Shown here: piece after piece, positions 1 through 9,222 of the stretch
How positions within the stretch are numbered: the first letter of the stretch is position 1
Layout: each line of letters begins with the position of its first letter
Origin: Vibrio mytili
GTDB lineage: Bacteria; Pseudomonadota; Gammaproteobacteria; Enterobacterales; Vibrionaceae
Assembly (NCBI RefSeq): GCF_000830505.1
Contig: NZ_JXOK01000010.1
Coordinates: 123,794-187,793 of the forward strand
Length of the DNA stretch: 64,000 bases
Direction: 5' to 3'
The notes under the pieces: generated by a model
What the model was told of the DNA's origin: nothing
What the model saw: the letters and a program-made list of their open reading frames with translations, nothing else
Databases searched by the model: none
Position numbers and translations under genes: made by a program

Positions 1-1725
1 CGCAGCAAAAAGCGCGAGAACAGGCTCTGATGGATGCCCAAAAAGAAGCCCAATCAGCGGTTCGTGCTCGTGAAAACTTTCTAGCGACCATGAGTCACGA
101 GTTAAGAACCCCAATATCAGCCACGCATGGCATACTCGATCTCTTAGAGCACCAAGTACTAGAACCTTCGAGCCGAGCGCTGCTTGCTCAGGCCATGCGT
201 GCACTTCGCCACTTAAATACGTTGGTCGATGAGGTATTGGACTACTCGAAGTTAGAAGCGGGTCAGTTAAATATTGTTCCGGTAAAAACGGATCTACTGC
301 CGGTGCTATGCGATGTATTAAAAGGTTTTGAACCAAAAGCGCGTGATAAAGGATTAGATTTCAAAGTTACGATCAAACCGATAAGCGAATCCGTCTTTGA
401 AGTCGACTCCTTGAGACTGGTTCAGATCATGACGAACTTGCTGTCCAATGCGGTGAAGTTACTAGTGAGGGTGAAATTGCGACGAGTATCGTTGTACAGA
501 ATGAACAACTCACCTTGAAAGTCGCCGATACCGGAATTGGGATGTCAGAAAATCAAGTCAAAGGCGTCTTGAGCCCATTCGTCCAAGCTGACGACACCAT
601 TACTCGCAAATTCGGTGGCACAGGGTTAGGGCTTAGTATCGTTGACCGGTTGGTGGATTGTATGGGGGGCAACCTGATGATTGACTCACAATATGGGCTT
701 GGAACCACGATCACCGTTCGACTACCAGTGACAGCTTGTGAAGCACACGCCAAACGTCATTTTAATTGGACTTACAGTGAATCACTGCCATTAAGTATTC
801 GCCAATGGTGCGAAGTGTGGGGAATGGCACCAGCGAGTGTTGACCCAGATTTAGTCGCAGAATTTGACCACAATGAACATTTTATTGGCGTTATGTTTAA
901 CGCTGGTGACAGGACAACAACGTCGTTATCTAAGCAGGAGCTGCAATATCCGTGTGCATTGTTCCGTCTGTTCAGTCAAGAGCAACACGTACAACACGGT
1001 GACGATTTGCAAGAACTTCAAATAGAAGCGATTCACTGGGCATCTGGAACGGTATTAGTGGCGGAAGATAACCCAATCAACCAAAGCGTTGTGCATATGC
1101 AATTGCAGAAGCTTGGCATACAGCCTGTTATCGTAAATAACGGACGAGAGGCGTGGGAATACATCAATAAAGCAAAAGATGTAGAACTAATTTTGACCGA
1201 TTTTCATATGCCAGAAATGGATGGTTTTGAGTTGGTTCAAAAAGTGAAAAGCAGTCCACAGTTCCAGTCGATTCCTATTGTTGGTGTTACCGCCGAAGAC
1301 TCTCGCCTTGCCAATAACAAGGCGAAGGACATTGGTATCGATGATGTGCTGTATAAGCCGTACGATTTAAACGATTTGAGGACCATATTACTCCCTTTTA
1401 TTGCTAAAGAGCACGTGTCGCATACATCAAAGTGGATAGAAAAATACAACGAAATAGAAGCAATGGAAATTGCAAAAATTTTTAATACCTCAATGGAAAT
1501 TGATATTAACAACTTAAAAACCCTACCAACAGAGAATGAATTAAAACGAGTTATACACGGCATCAAAGGTGCGGTAGGCGCAGTAGGACTAGATTCATTA
1601 GCGGACTTATGTATAAAGCCGAACAAGCCGCTGGGATGGAATTTGAGAAACGTATCGGGGAATTAATATTACGTATCGAACGGGAGGTCGAGAGCATTAA
1701 TAAGTGGATATGTATACATGAATAA
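1..1725 (+). pseudogene. Hybrid sensor histidine kinase (HK-REC-Hpt), 5'-partial, two frameshifts
   Basis: The coding frame is open from the first bases, so the sensor region lies upstream of the window. The visible part runs: a coiled linker, the H-box (FLATMSHELRTP) where the His autophosphorylates, the N-box (LLSNAVK), G-boxes (DTGIGM, GGTGLGLSI), a receiver domain (EDNPINQ, TDFHMPEMDG, YKP) and a C-terminal Hpt domain (VIHGIKGAVGAVG). Two one-base deletions break it: a T in the run at 459-460 (NAVK should continue FTSEGE) and an A at 1615-1617 (restoring it gives AEQAAGMEFEKRIGEL and a stop at 1725). With both repaired the gene overlaps the following REC-EAL start by 8 bp, as expected in an operon. 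The architecture matches RocS1/VieS-type kinases. It probably feeds phosphate to the linked response regulators. The breaks are more likely sequence errors than decay. Confidence 0.88.
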
Positions 1726-2860
1726 AATACTCAATGTGATGGTGATTGATGATCACCCTCTTCAAACGACTTTATTGAGCCATGCGCTACGTAAACACGG
1801 TGCCAGTGTTATGCGCTTCAATAGTGTTGACCATGCGATTACTTGCGCCACAGCCGGTGATATCGATGTGATATTTTGCGACATCATGATGCCCGGCAAA
1901 GACGGTATTGACATGATGGAATTGCTTCATCAGATCGAATACAAGGGCAAAGTGGTGCTCGTCAGTGCAATGGAGCTCACGATTATTTCTGCATTGCAGG
2001 CGATGTGTGCTGAATTTAGTTTTGATGTGATAGGAAAACTGCAAAAGCCTTTCAAAAGCGCAGATATTGCTAAAATTATTCGCCAAATGAAGCAAGAAAC
2101 AGAAGGAATAGCGTCATCTTCACCTGCTGTTGATATTCAAGACCAAGACTTTTTATTTGCCTTGGGGAAAGACCAAGTAAAAAATTACTATCAACCCCTT
2201 GTTAATATGAAAACCGGAGAAACCGAAGGTTATGAAGCTCTTGCAAGGTGGATCCACCCTGATTTTGGAGTATTGACCCCTTATTACTTTTTATCCACGG
2301 TTGAACGCTGTCAACTGTCTTCAGAATTATTTGAAGCGGTTTTTAGTGGTGTCATTTCGGATATGCAAAGCCACAGCTCGATCAGTCGAGTGTCTATCAA
2401 TGTCGATCATAACAACTTAGCGGACCGACATTTTGCTACCCGGTTTCTGCAACGTTGTCGTGACTTTGGCACCGATCCGTCGAGACTCACGATAGAGATA
2501 ACCGAGCGAGATGCGTTCCAAGCTAATGCGGTTATCTATAAAAATTTGTTAAAGCTCAGGCTGAATAGAGTCACAGTATCTATTGACGACTTCGGAACGG
2601 GATTTTCAAGTTTTGAAAAGTTAGCCCAGCTACCCTTTAATGAACTCAAGATCGATCGTTCACTCGTAACTGGCGTGAGCAGTGATCTGAAAAAACAAAA
2701 TATTGTCATTGCAATTTGTGCACTAGCCAAGAGCTTAGGCATTAAGGTTGTCGCCGAAGGTATCGAGGATGAAATAACGTTAAGAACCCTGCGCGGTTTC
2801 GGTATCGACCTTTGCCAAGGTTTTTATTTTGATAAGCCCATGCCATTAGAAGCAATATAA
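1718..2860 (+). CDS. REC-EAL response regulator, c-di-GMP phosphodiesterase (RocR/VieA-like)
   Basis: This 380-residue protein has an N-terminal receiver domain (DDH near residue 11, phospho-acceptor D55 in CDIMMPG, conserved K in QKPF) and a C-terminal EAL domain. The EAL signature is YEALAR, with E173. Other catalytic and metal motifs are present: the NVD/NN region, EITER, IDDFGTG, LKID, AEGIE and CQGF. An active phosphodiesterase that hydrolyses c-di-GMP to pGpG is therefore likely. It is shorter than V. cholerae VieA because it has no C-terminal HTH. Length and architecture fit Pseudomonas RocR better. It overlaps the repaired kinase end by 8 bp and is followed 20 bp later by a LuxR-type regulator, giving the order kinase, EAL regulator, DNA-binding regulator. 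Confidence 0.93.
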   Translation: MNKILNVMVIDDHPLQTTLLSHALRKHGASVMRFNSVDHAITCATAGDIDVIFCDIMMPGKDGIDMMELLHQIEYKGKVVLVSAMELTIISALQAMCAEFSFDVIGKLQKPFKSADIAKIIRQMKQETEGIASSSPAVDIQDQDFLFALGKDQVKNYYQPLVNMKTGETEGYEALARWIHPDFGVLTPYYFLSTVERCQLSSELFEAVFSGVISDMQSHSSISRVSINVDHNNLADRHFATRFLQRCRDFGTDPSRLTIEITERDAFQANAVIYKNLLKLRLNRVTVSIDDFGTGFSSFEKLAQLPFNELKIDRSLVTGVSSDLKKQNIVIAICALAKSLGIKVVAEGIEDEITLRTLRGFGIDLCQGFYFDKPMPLEAI

Positions 2861-2880
2861 ATTGAAATAAGAAGAATACA

Positions 2881-3483
2881 ATGAACTGTTTAATTTTTGA
2901 TGACCACCCACTTGTTTGTATCGCAATTAAATCACTATTGGAGGGGCTTGACATCACTAAAGAGGTGATGAGCGCTACTTCTGCAAAATCAGCACTGCAG
3001 TCGATAAAAGAGCATGATATCGACTTAATTATTTTGGACGTTAACTTAGCGGATTGCGACGGATTTGATTTCTATAAACGAATTAAATCACATGGCTACG
3101 ACGGTAAGATTATATTCTTTTCTGCTGAGTCTAGCCAAATGTACAGTCAAATGGCGTTTCGCTCTGGTGCGGATGGATACGTGTGTAAATCAGAGGATCA
3201 CGCCATTCTTAAAGATGCTATTGAAGCAGTCAGTAAAGGGTATACCTTTTTCAAATTTAAACAAGTCACCAGCGAAGTGCGGGATGTCCCGATGCTCTCA
3301 AACAGAGAAACCGCTGTCATGAAGTTTTTAATGCAGGGCAAGTCCAACCGTGATATTGCAGAAATTCTGTCCATTAGTGATAAGACGGTGAGTACCTATA
3401 AACGTCGCGTACTCGACAAATACAATGTAAAAAACATCGTTGAGTTAACTAAGGTTGCGGGCGAGGTTAGTGAAGCGGTGTGA
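2881..3483 (+). CDS. LuxR/FixJ-family response regulator (RocA-like)
   Basis: This 200-residue, two-domain regulator has a receiver (acidic pair D7-D8 in FDDHPL, phospho-acceptor D53 in ILDVNLADCDG, K in VCKSED) and a C-terminal LuxR-type HTH from about residue 138 (NRETAVMKFLMQGKSNRDIA, then KTVSTYKRRVLDKY). It begins 20 bp after the REC-EAL gene and probably belongs to the same operon. It is a clear paralogue of the minus-strand regulator at 5947-6555: both share the linker (KSE...DAI..VS.GY..FK.K) and HTH layout. The kinase at 1-1725 is the likely phosphodonor. Target genes cannot be read from the sequence. Confidence 0.93.
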   Translation: MNCLIFDDHPLVCIAIKSLLEGLDITKEVMSATSAKSALQSIKEHDIDLIILDVNLADCDGFDFYKRIKSHGYDGKIIFFSAESSQMYSQMAFRSGADGYVCKSEDHAILKDAIEAVSKGYTFFKFKQVTSEVRDVPMLSNRETAVMKFLMQGKSNRDIAEILSISDKTVSTYKRRVLDKYNVKNIVELTKVAGEVSEAV

Positions 3484-3572
3484 GGTTAGCTGCGAAACAA
3501 AAGCACGTGAGGAGATGGATTTAACCATGTGTCGTGATGTGAATGGGCGAAAAGTGTAAAGGGGTGGCAGGT

Positions 3573-4940
3573 GTGAACACCAAGGTTAAAAATATTTCTC
3601 TATCGTTGTTTATCGCGACGTTGTTATTCGTTACATCAGTGACGGCTATAGGTGCCGTATTGATTTCGTATGAAGTGAAACAGTTTCATACCTATGTGGA
3701 ATATCTGTCGCGAGTGAAGCAAAAGGTTATACTGTTTGGCTTGTTGGCAGAGTCTGAGCTCAGACAGAACGGTGACTTGAGCGCAAAAGAGGTGGAATCT
3801 AATACCGAATACTCTTTTCAAGATGCAGTGTATTCGTTGAAGCCAAATGATTCTCTGAATTATGTGGAAGCGGTCGCTCGTAAAGTATTTCACCAAGCGG
3901 AACAGTATTTGTCCAGTGTCTATCAGCAGGGCTCTTCGGTGCTCTATTTTCGCTCTTATAGTGGCAACAAGTTAATACTGGAATATCCTATTGACGGACT
4001 GAAAAACGATAAAGATGCGTTTGATTTGGCATTATGCGCAGAAGAGATGACATGTCTTGTCGCAGCGTGGAAAGGCCAGCTAGTGGATCGCGTCCTCATT
4101 TCTTTGCCTTTTAAAAGCAAATCATCCAATGAAATGGCACTTAGCATCATGAGTCCTGTGTACTATAAAGGAGAGTTAGTGGGGGAGTTTGGATCTCAAA
4201 TTTACCTAGAACAATTGTACGGTGAAGGGAAATCTATCACCACGACAACGACGAACGGCAGTGAACAGATCATTATTTATTTCTCGGATTATCCTTGGGA
4301 GAAGTTTGCTTATACTCAGTCGTTTATGGCAGACAATACCAATTTGATCGTGTATCAATATCCGTTTAGCAAAGTGATTATTGATTATAGCTTTCTTTAC
4401 GTCATCTATTTTATTGTTGCGTTAGCTTATTTTGTCAAAGTTCAGGAGTCGAAACAAAGCCGCCTAAAGCTTGCCACGGCGCTGACTGATGTTACGAAAG
4501 ATGAGTTAACTGGGTTGTTTAACCGACGAGTCTATAAAGACAAGACTTTTCAAAGTCGCTTGGTCACGGAGAGCTATTCTGTTTTGGCTATAGATGGTGA
4601 TCGAATTAAACGAATCAACGATCGTTACGGTCATCATGTTGGTGACGAAGTTATTTCTATCATTGCAAATACAATGAAAAAAGTATTTCGCAACAGCGAT
4701 TATCTTATTCGAACTGGTGGAGATGAGTTTGTGGCTATTCTACCTGGATGCAGTCGCAGTCAGGCTTCTATACTTGCGACTAAGTTACAAGCAGCAGTGA
4801 AAGAAAATCGATTAAAAACGCTAGATATTGAAATCAGTATCAGCGTTGGTTTGGCTTCTGGTGAGACTAATGAAAATGTTGAAGATGTCATCGTGCGAGC
4901 AGATGAAGCGTTATATAAAATGAAACAGCAACGCGTATGA
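3573..4940 (+). CDS. Membrane-bound GGDEF diguanylate cyclase
   Basis: The protein has an N-terminal membrane anchor, a periplasmic sensor region of about 240 residues that I do not recognise, a second transmembrane segment (YSFLYVIYFIVALAYF) and a cytoplasmic GGDEF domain. The active-site motif is an intact GGDEF (RTGGDEF). An RxxD inhibitory site (RNSD) lies five residues before it, so product-inhibited synthesis of c-di-GMP is expected. I favour the GTG at 3573, which has an AAAGGGG Shine-Dalgarno at 3558-3564. An in-frame ATG at 3543 would add ten residues with no better ribosome site. It sits beside a c-di-GMP phosphodiesterase gene, and a terminator follows at 4995. Confidence 0.92.
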   Translation: MNTKVKNISLSLFIATLLFVTSVTAIGAVLISYEVKQFHTYVEYLSRVKQKVILFGLLAESELRQNGDLSAKEVESNTEYSFQDAVYSLKPNDSLNYVEAVARKVFHQAEQYLSSVYQQGSSVLYFRSYSGNKLILEYPIDGLKNDKDAFDLALCAEEMTCLVAAWKGQLVDRVLISLPFKSKSSNEMALSIMSPVYYKGELVGEFGSQIYLEQLYGEGKSITTTTTNGSEQIIIYFSDYPWEKFAYTQSFMADNTNLIVYQYPFSKVIIDYSFLYVIYFIVALAYFVKVQESKQSRLKLATALTDVTKDELTGLFNRRVYKDKTFQSRLVTESYSVLAIDGDRIKRINDRYGHHVGDEVISIIANTMKKVFRNSDYLIRTGGDEFVAILPGCSRSQASILATKLQAAVKENRLKTLDIEISISVGLASGETNENVEDVIVRADEALYKMKQQRV

Positions 4941-4953
4941 CGGAGGTAACTAT

Positions 4954-4983
4954 ATGATTAACTTGACTAAATGTAAGTTATGA
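4954..4983 (+). CDS. Possible 9-codon ORF behind a strong ribosome site
   Basis: A CGGAGG Shine-Dalgarno at 4941-4946 precedes ATG at 4954, which opens a nine-codon frame (MINLTKCKL) ending in TGA just before the terminator at 4995. It could be a translated mini-ORF or the remnant of a longer gene. No homology can be judged at this length. Confidence 0.2.
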   Translation: MINLTKCKL

Positions 4984-4994
4984 CCTTATATAGT

Positions 4995-5024
4995 AAAGCA
5001 GCTTGTTTTTATGGCTGCTTTTTT
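4995..5024 (+). terminator. Intrinsic terminator after the GGDEF gene
   Basis: The inverted repeat AAGCAGC / GCTGCTT (4996-5002 and 5014-5020) is followed by a T-run (5019-5024). It would end the signalling operon transcript. Confidence 0.8.
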
Positions 5025-5040
5025 GTAAGACCCTTTTAAA

Positions 5041-5942
5041 ATGGTACCTCGTGTGAAAAAAGAGCTGGATCTCAATCTACTAAAAATATTAGTACTATTA
5101 GAAAAACATCGTCAGCTTAAGCCGTAGCTAAGACGCTGGGGAAAAGTGAAGCTTCGATAAGTAAATATCTTGCTCGCTTGCGTTTCCAACTTAATGACGA
5201 GTTATTTATTCGGCATCCTCATCATTTAGAGCCGACTGACTATTTAACTCGCCAGTTACCCAAGATCTCTGCTGCGTTGGATCAATTGGAAATGAGTGTA
5301 AATGGTACAGAGTTTGATCCAAAAACCTATGAAAAGGACATCACGATATGCTTGCCCCAAGTTGCGCAATATTCGTTTGGACATCTACTAGCAATGGAAC
5401 TTATGTCGCTGTTTCCCAAGGCGTATATTACGCTGACAAGTCACTCAGACAATAGTATCGAAGATATATTACTAGGGAAAATTGACGCTCAGTTACACTA
5501 TTTTAACGATGAGTTGCCTAAGTCTATCCACCAACAGTTTATTGGTTATGCGCGTACTGGTGTTGTGGTTCCTGAAGAGATCGGCGTTACAACTCTGGAA
5601 CAAGCGGCTCAATTACCGTTTGTGATGCTGAGCATCCTTGGCTGGAAGGATCGTGAGCAATTAGCAAAACAAGTAATGGAAGCGCAAGGTTGGCAAATCA
5701 ATCGCGTTGCGTCTTTTGACAATGTCAGTGCAGTACTAAAAGTCATTAAAGAGCTTGGAGCGGCAACCGTCCTACATGAATTTCAGTCTCGAATGGACGG
5801 CTATCAGTTTATCCCTATCTCTGACTCTTTCTATCCTGATGGCTTGCCCAAAATCGTACTGCAAATTAAACAAAGCCATCGTCATGATGCAATGTACCAA
5901 TTGTTGACCAGTACAATTACAAAATACATAACAAAGTCGTGA
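5041..5942 (+). pseudogene. LysR-family transcriptional regulator, frameshifted near the 5' end
   Basis: The N-terminal part reads LDLNLLKILVLLEKHRQLK and then hits a stop. Restoring one A in the AA at 5119-5120 continues it as AVAKTLGKSEASISKYLARL, a typical LysR winged-helix HTH, and then joins the long frame to TGA/taa at 5942. The repaired protein has 300 residues, normal for the family. The effector-binding domain (from about residue 90) is intact. The start may be ATG 5041 or GTG 5053; neither has a strong ribosome site. It is convergent with the LuxR-type regulator at 5947, with only 4 bp between the ends. The ligand is unknown. Confidence 0.85.
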
Positions 5943-5946
5943 TGAG

Positions 5947-6555
5947 TTATCCACAAACTAGTCGGTCTTCTGAATTTGAAATCGTATGCATTAACTCAAT
6001 TAACGAAGTGGCATGATATTTTTTCAAAATTCGGGTTTTATAAGTACTGATGGTTTTGGCACTCAATGACAATTGTTCAGAGATGCGCTTGTTAGTGTAG
6101 CCTTGCGTTAGGTAGTGGAAGACCATGGCCTCTCGCTTCGATAACGCTACTGCACCTTTTGATTGCTTGTGTTTTAATTTGAATATTGAGTAACCACGAG
6201 AAACACTGACAATTGCGTCAAGAATGGTTTGTTTACTTTCACTCTTGTTGATAAAGCCATTTGCGCCAAGTTCGTATGCCGCTTTTGATAGGCTGGAGTA
6301 ATCGCGCGACGAAACAAACAGTATTTTTCCTTGGTATCCTGTCGCCATAATGTTTTTGGCTAGACGCATACCGTCGCGATCACCGATGACAACGTCTAGA
6401 AGAATTAAATCAATCCGTTGATTTCGAACGAAGTCCATTACTTCTGCACAGTTTGTTGATTGATGTACATTTGCTACATTGAGTGCGGTTTTAATCAGGG
6501 TTGCTAGTGCCTCACTGTACAAAGGTTGTGCATCAATAATAAGAACGTTATTCAT
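5947..6555 (-). CDS. LuxR-family response regulator with an altered acidic pocket
   Basis: I place the start at 6555 (MNNVLIIDAQPLY), preceded by AGGT, rather than at longer upstream frames. This gives 202 residues. The receiver has its phospho-acceptor at D54 (LLDVVIGDRDG) and the conserved Lys (INKSES), and a LuxR-type HTH follows (SKREAMVFHYLTQGYTNKRI, KTISTYKTRILKKY). It is a paralogue of the regulator at 2881-3483. The acidic pair that binds Mg2+ reads D8-A9, where the paralogue has D7-D8, so phosphorylation may be weakened or lost. This is an inference from the alignment by eye. Confidence 0.9.
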   Translation of the reverse strand: MNNVLIIDAQPLYSEALATLIKTALNVANVHQSTNCAEVMDFVRNQRIDLILLDVVIGDRDGMRLAKNIMATGYQGKILFVSSRDYSSLSKAAYELGANGFINKSESKQTILDAIVSVSRGYSIFKLKHKQSKGAVALSKREAMVFHYLTQGYTNKRISEQLSLSAKTISTYKTRILKKYHATSLIELMHTISNSEDRLVCG

Positions 6556-6757
6556 AGTGAACCTCATTTTATTCAATATAATTTGTGATGTCCGACTACC
6601 TGTCTTCGGATTTATTTGGATTGTAGGAAAAATCTTGTCCAAGTGAAGGAAAATGACATTTTCTAAAAATGAAATTCACCGGTCTCGCGGGAGACCGAAA
6701 TTAAATTCTGTTCCAAGACCAACGGTTTGGCGTTCTTTGTAGAGCATCAAAAATCAA

Positions 6758-8389
6758 TCAGTTTGCTGAGTGTAACTTGATATTATTTTTCGCAGACTGA
6801 TACATAGAATCGTAGTTCATCTGGTGTAATTCTTCGTCGCTGTATAAGCTCCTGACAACGTAATCGCATGATTCTAATTTATTGAAAATATGATAGTTAC
6901 CTTGGTAATCCAATGGACGCATTGACGCCAACTTAAGAATCGCAAGACAAGTTTTTGTGGAATTTGGCAACAGATCATGCAATTGAAAGTAACGGTCAAA
7001 GTGAGAGGTTACTTCTGAGGTAGAGATGCTTTTTTTCGTGGAAAGGAACTGTCGTAGTGCGCTGATCTTTTTATGCGATTCATACAAATTTTTTTCTAAA
7101 TTTTTGAACATGTGCACTTGGCTACGAAGAATACTCGGATGCTGCGTTTTTCCAATAGACTCCCTGGTTTGAGGGAGAAGTGCTTTTACATCTTTAAAGA
7201 ATGAGCAGTATTCAAGGAGCAGACAGAAGTGATATTGGTCGTAGAAATGTGTCAGGTTATTCGACTTCAGCGCTTGTTGTACGGCAGACATTGCGGTTTT
7301 CAAATTTCCCTTGATCAAAGCAATATGTGTTTTAATGAGCAGTGCCTGGGTTTTGAGATGATCGACTTTCTCTATTTCGCTGATCATCGGGTTCAGCCCG
7401 TAAAGGATATTTTCGAAATTACTGTTTGAAGGATTGAAAAGCTCGCGATAAAGGAAGCATCGAATGTAGTTGAGTTTCGTGAATACGCCACCTCTGAAGG
7501 TGTTTCTATTCTTTTCATAATAACGTTTTATATAAATAACGGCATCTTCAAATGAGGATTCCGCTAACGATAGGTTCGCAATCACCAGTTCCCGCTCTGC
7601 ACCAGCATCAAGCAGCATTGTCGACTCTTTTAAATGTTCAATAGCCTTGGGTAAGTCTTCGTTAAGTACCGCTAATTTCGCCATTTCATCGTGGTAAAAA
7701 GGATTATCTTTTTTACTTTGTAACGTTTCTAATAACTGCTGTGCTTGGCCGAGATCGTTACTCTCTATTAGCGTGTTGGCGAGAGCCGTTTTTATCCAGT
7801 CAAAATTGTCTTCTTTGAGTAACAATTCGTATTCGTCACGTGCTTTCGTAAACTGTTTATTCTGTACCAAAGCGTGGGCACGGTATTTTCGGATGAGTTT
7901 CGAATACTCTGGATGAAGCGGTTGCAGCTCATCACAAGCATGCACGACTCCTTCGTAGTCAACTGCATGCAACTTTTCAAAAATTTGTAAGAGTGCGCTT
8001 CGGCGTCTGATAACAGACAGAACCCGTGCACGAAAAAAGACTTGGCTAAACGGCTTTAATAAATAGTCATCGGGTTCACTGTCAATAATAGAGCGTACAA
8101 TCCTCATATCATTTTCTCCTGTGAGAAAAATGAACGCGGTTTTTGCAGGGAGGGTTTTGTGATGTCGCAGCTCTTCTAAAATTTGGAATCCATTAAACTG
8201 TGTTTGGAAATTATAGTCGCAGATAATGAGGTCATAGTGAGTTTGCTTACATAAACTAACGACTTCCATTGGAGTAAAAGCACATATGATGTCTTTGAAT
8301 CCAGCTTGTCGCAGGATCAACGTGATACTGCTCGTTACTAGTCTTGAGTCGTCCGCGACCAGGGCCTTACACAAATTAGGGGTTATATT
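6758..8389 (-). CDS. REC-TPR response regulator (VieB-like)
   Basis: An N-terminal receiver domain (ADDSR near residue 14, phospho-acceptor D59 in IICDYNF, K in LLKPFS) is followed by about 400 residues of helical TPR-like repeats (AHALVQNKQFTKARDEYELL, ALANTLIESNDLGQAQQLLE and similar units). There is no output enzyme or DNA-binding domain. V. cholerae VieB has the same architecture and size and acts as an inhibitor of its partner kinase, so a regulatory partner of the hybrid kinase here is plausible (inference). The start is taken as ATG 8389. A TTG at 8446 would add 19 residues and overlap the Hpt gene, and neither has a clear ribosome site. The Hpt gene lies 22 bp upstream. Confidence 0.87.
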   Translation of the reverse strand, partial: NITPNLCKALVADDSRLVTSSITLILRQAGFKDIICAFTPMEVVSLCKQTHYDLIICDYNFQTQFNGFQILEELRHHKTLPAKTAFIFLTGENDMRIVRSIIDSEPDDYLLKPFSQVFFRARVLSVIRRRSALLQIFEKLHAVDYEGVVHACDELQPLHPEYSKLIRKYRAHALVQNKQFTKARDEYELLLKEDNFDWIKTALANTLIESNDLGQAQQLLETLQSKKDNPFYHDEMAKLAVLNEDLPKAIEHLKESTMLLDAGAERELVIANLSLAESSFEDAVIYIKRYYEKNRNTFRGGVFTKLNYIRCFLYRELFNPSNSNFENILYGLNPMISEIEKVDHLKTQALLIKTHIALIKGNLKTAMSAVQQALKSNNLTHFYDQYHFCLLLEYCSFFKDVKALLPQTRESIGKTQHPSILRSQVHMFKNLEKNLYESHKKISALRQFLSTKKSISTSEVTSHFDRYFQLHDLLPNSTKTCLAILKLASMRPLDYQGNYHIFNKLESCDYVVRSLYSDEELHQMNYDSMYQSAKNNIKLHSAN

Positions 8390-8411
8390 CATAGGTTGAT
8401 ACTGTTGTTGT

Positions 8412-8816
8412 TCAATTTCGCAAGCAAAAGGGAGCGCGATGCTCAACTTTGTATGAGTATAATTTTGTAAATGAATTAGTGTTGGTTGTATTGTTTTTCC
8501 AAGTTTTCACGTCAACGATACTTTGTTTGACTTCTTCTATTAGTGACGTCACCGTTTGTTGATAGCTTGATGATCCAGACTTGCCTGCTGCCTCTGCAAA
8601 TAAAGCGGATCGATGAATAGAATCTATCCCTATTTGCGCTGCGCCAACTTTCAAGCGATGTAGTACAGGTAACAAACTTGGTAGGTTTGCTAAGTTTTCC
8701 GTTAACAACGCAACGTCGGCTTCCATTGCTTCAATATAGACGTCAGCCATTTGTACTCTTTGGACTTTGGGAAAGTTGAGTAACCATTTGGTATAGCGGG
8801 TCGTTATTGAATTCAT
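8412..8816 (-). CDS. Stand-alone Hpt phosphotransfer protein
   Basis: This 134-residue helical protein carries the Hpt signature VLHRLKVGAAQIG, with the phospho-accepting His at H53 and the conserved Lys three residues later. Such proteins shuttle phosphate between a hybrid kinase receiver and a response regulator. It lies directly upstream of the REC-TPR gene and is probably co-transcribed with it. The last 30 or so residues lack Hpt character and may be a disordered tail. Confidence 0.8.
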   Translation of the reverse strand: MNSITTRYTKWLLNFPKVQRVQMADVYIEAMEADVALLTENLANLPSLLPVLHRLKVGAAQIGIDSIHRSALFAEAAGKSGSSSYQQTVTSLIEEVKQSIVDVKTWKNNTTNTNSFTKLYSYKVEHRAPFCLRN

Positions 8817-9222
8817 CAGTTAAAAACCATCTACTGTATACATCAATCAATAGTGTTAAAAACGAATAGTTTGGTCAAGTTTAGAACTGTTTTTGGTAAA
8901 TGTTAACGTTATGAAATTTAAGGATATTTTTGTTTTGTAGGATTTGTCTGACTCAAAGTTCAGAATGTTGAAGAGCCAACTAATAAGACAATGTAACTAA
9001 ACGAGTGATTATAAACAGATAAATGCATTGTGTTTTTGTTCACTTTGGTCTTAACTACTCGAGTTAAACTGTAGCAAAATATCATTTATAGGCTTGATGA
9101 AGCGGAAATAGCTTTGTTTGTCGACATTGCAACGATCTCATGACTTTGCAAAGAGTGGATACAGTTAAATATCAGCTTGCAGTGTACTTTTTCTTCACAC
9201 ACTTAAAATAAGAATAACGTCA
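8817..9222. other. Divergent intergenic region, 406 bp
   Basis: AT-rich region between the Hpt gene (-) and the TauE/SafE gene (+). It should contain promoters for both. I find no ORF with a ribosome site, no strong hairpin and no recognisable RNA. Confidence 0.5.

Noticed and set aside
1718..2860. Naming the REC-EAL gene vieA
   Set aside because: VieA has a C-terminal HTH that is absent here. The architecture fits RocR at least as well, so no symbol is given.
3527..3559. Ten-codon ORF before the GGDEF gene (MCRDVNGRKV)
   Set aside because: The GGAG lies 12 bases before its ATG and it overlaps the likely GGDEF ribosome region. No attenuation structure is visible.
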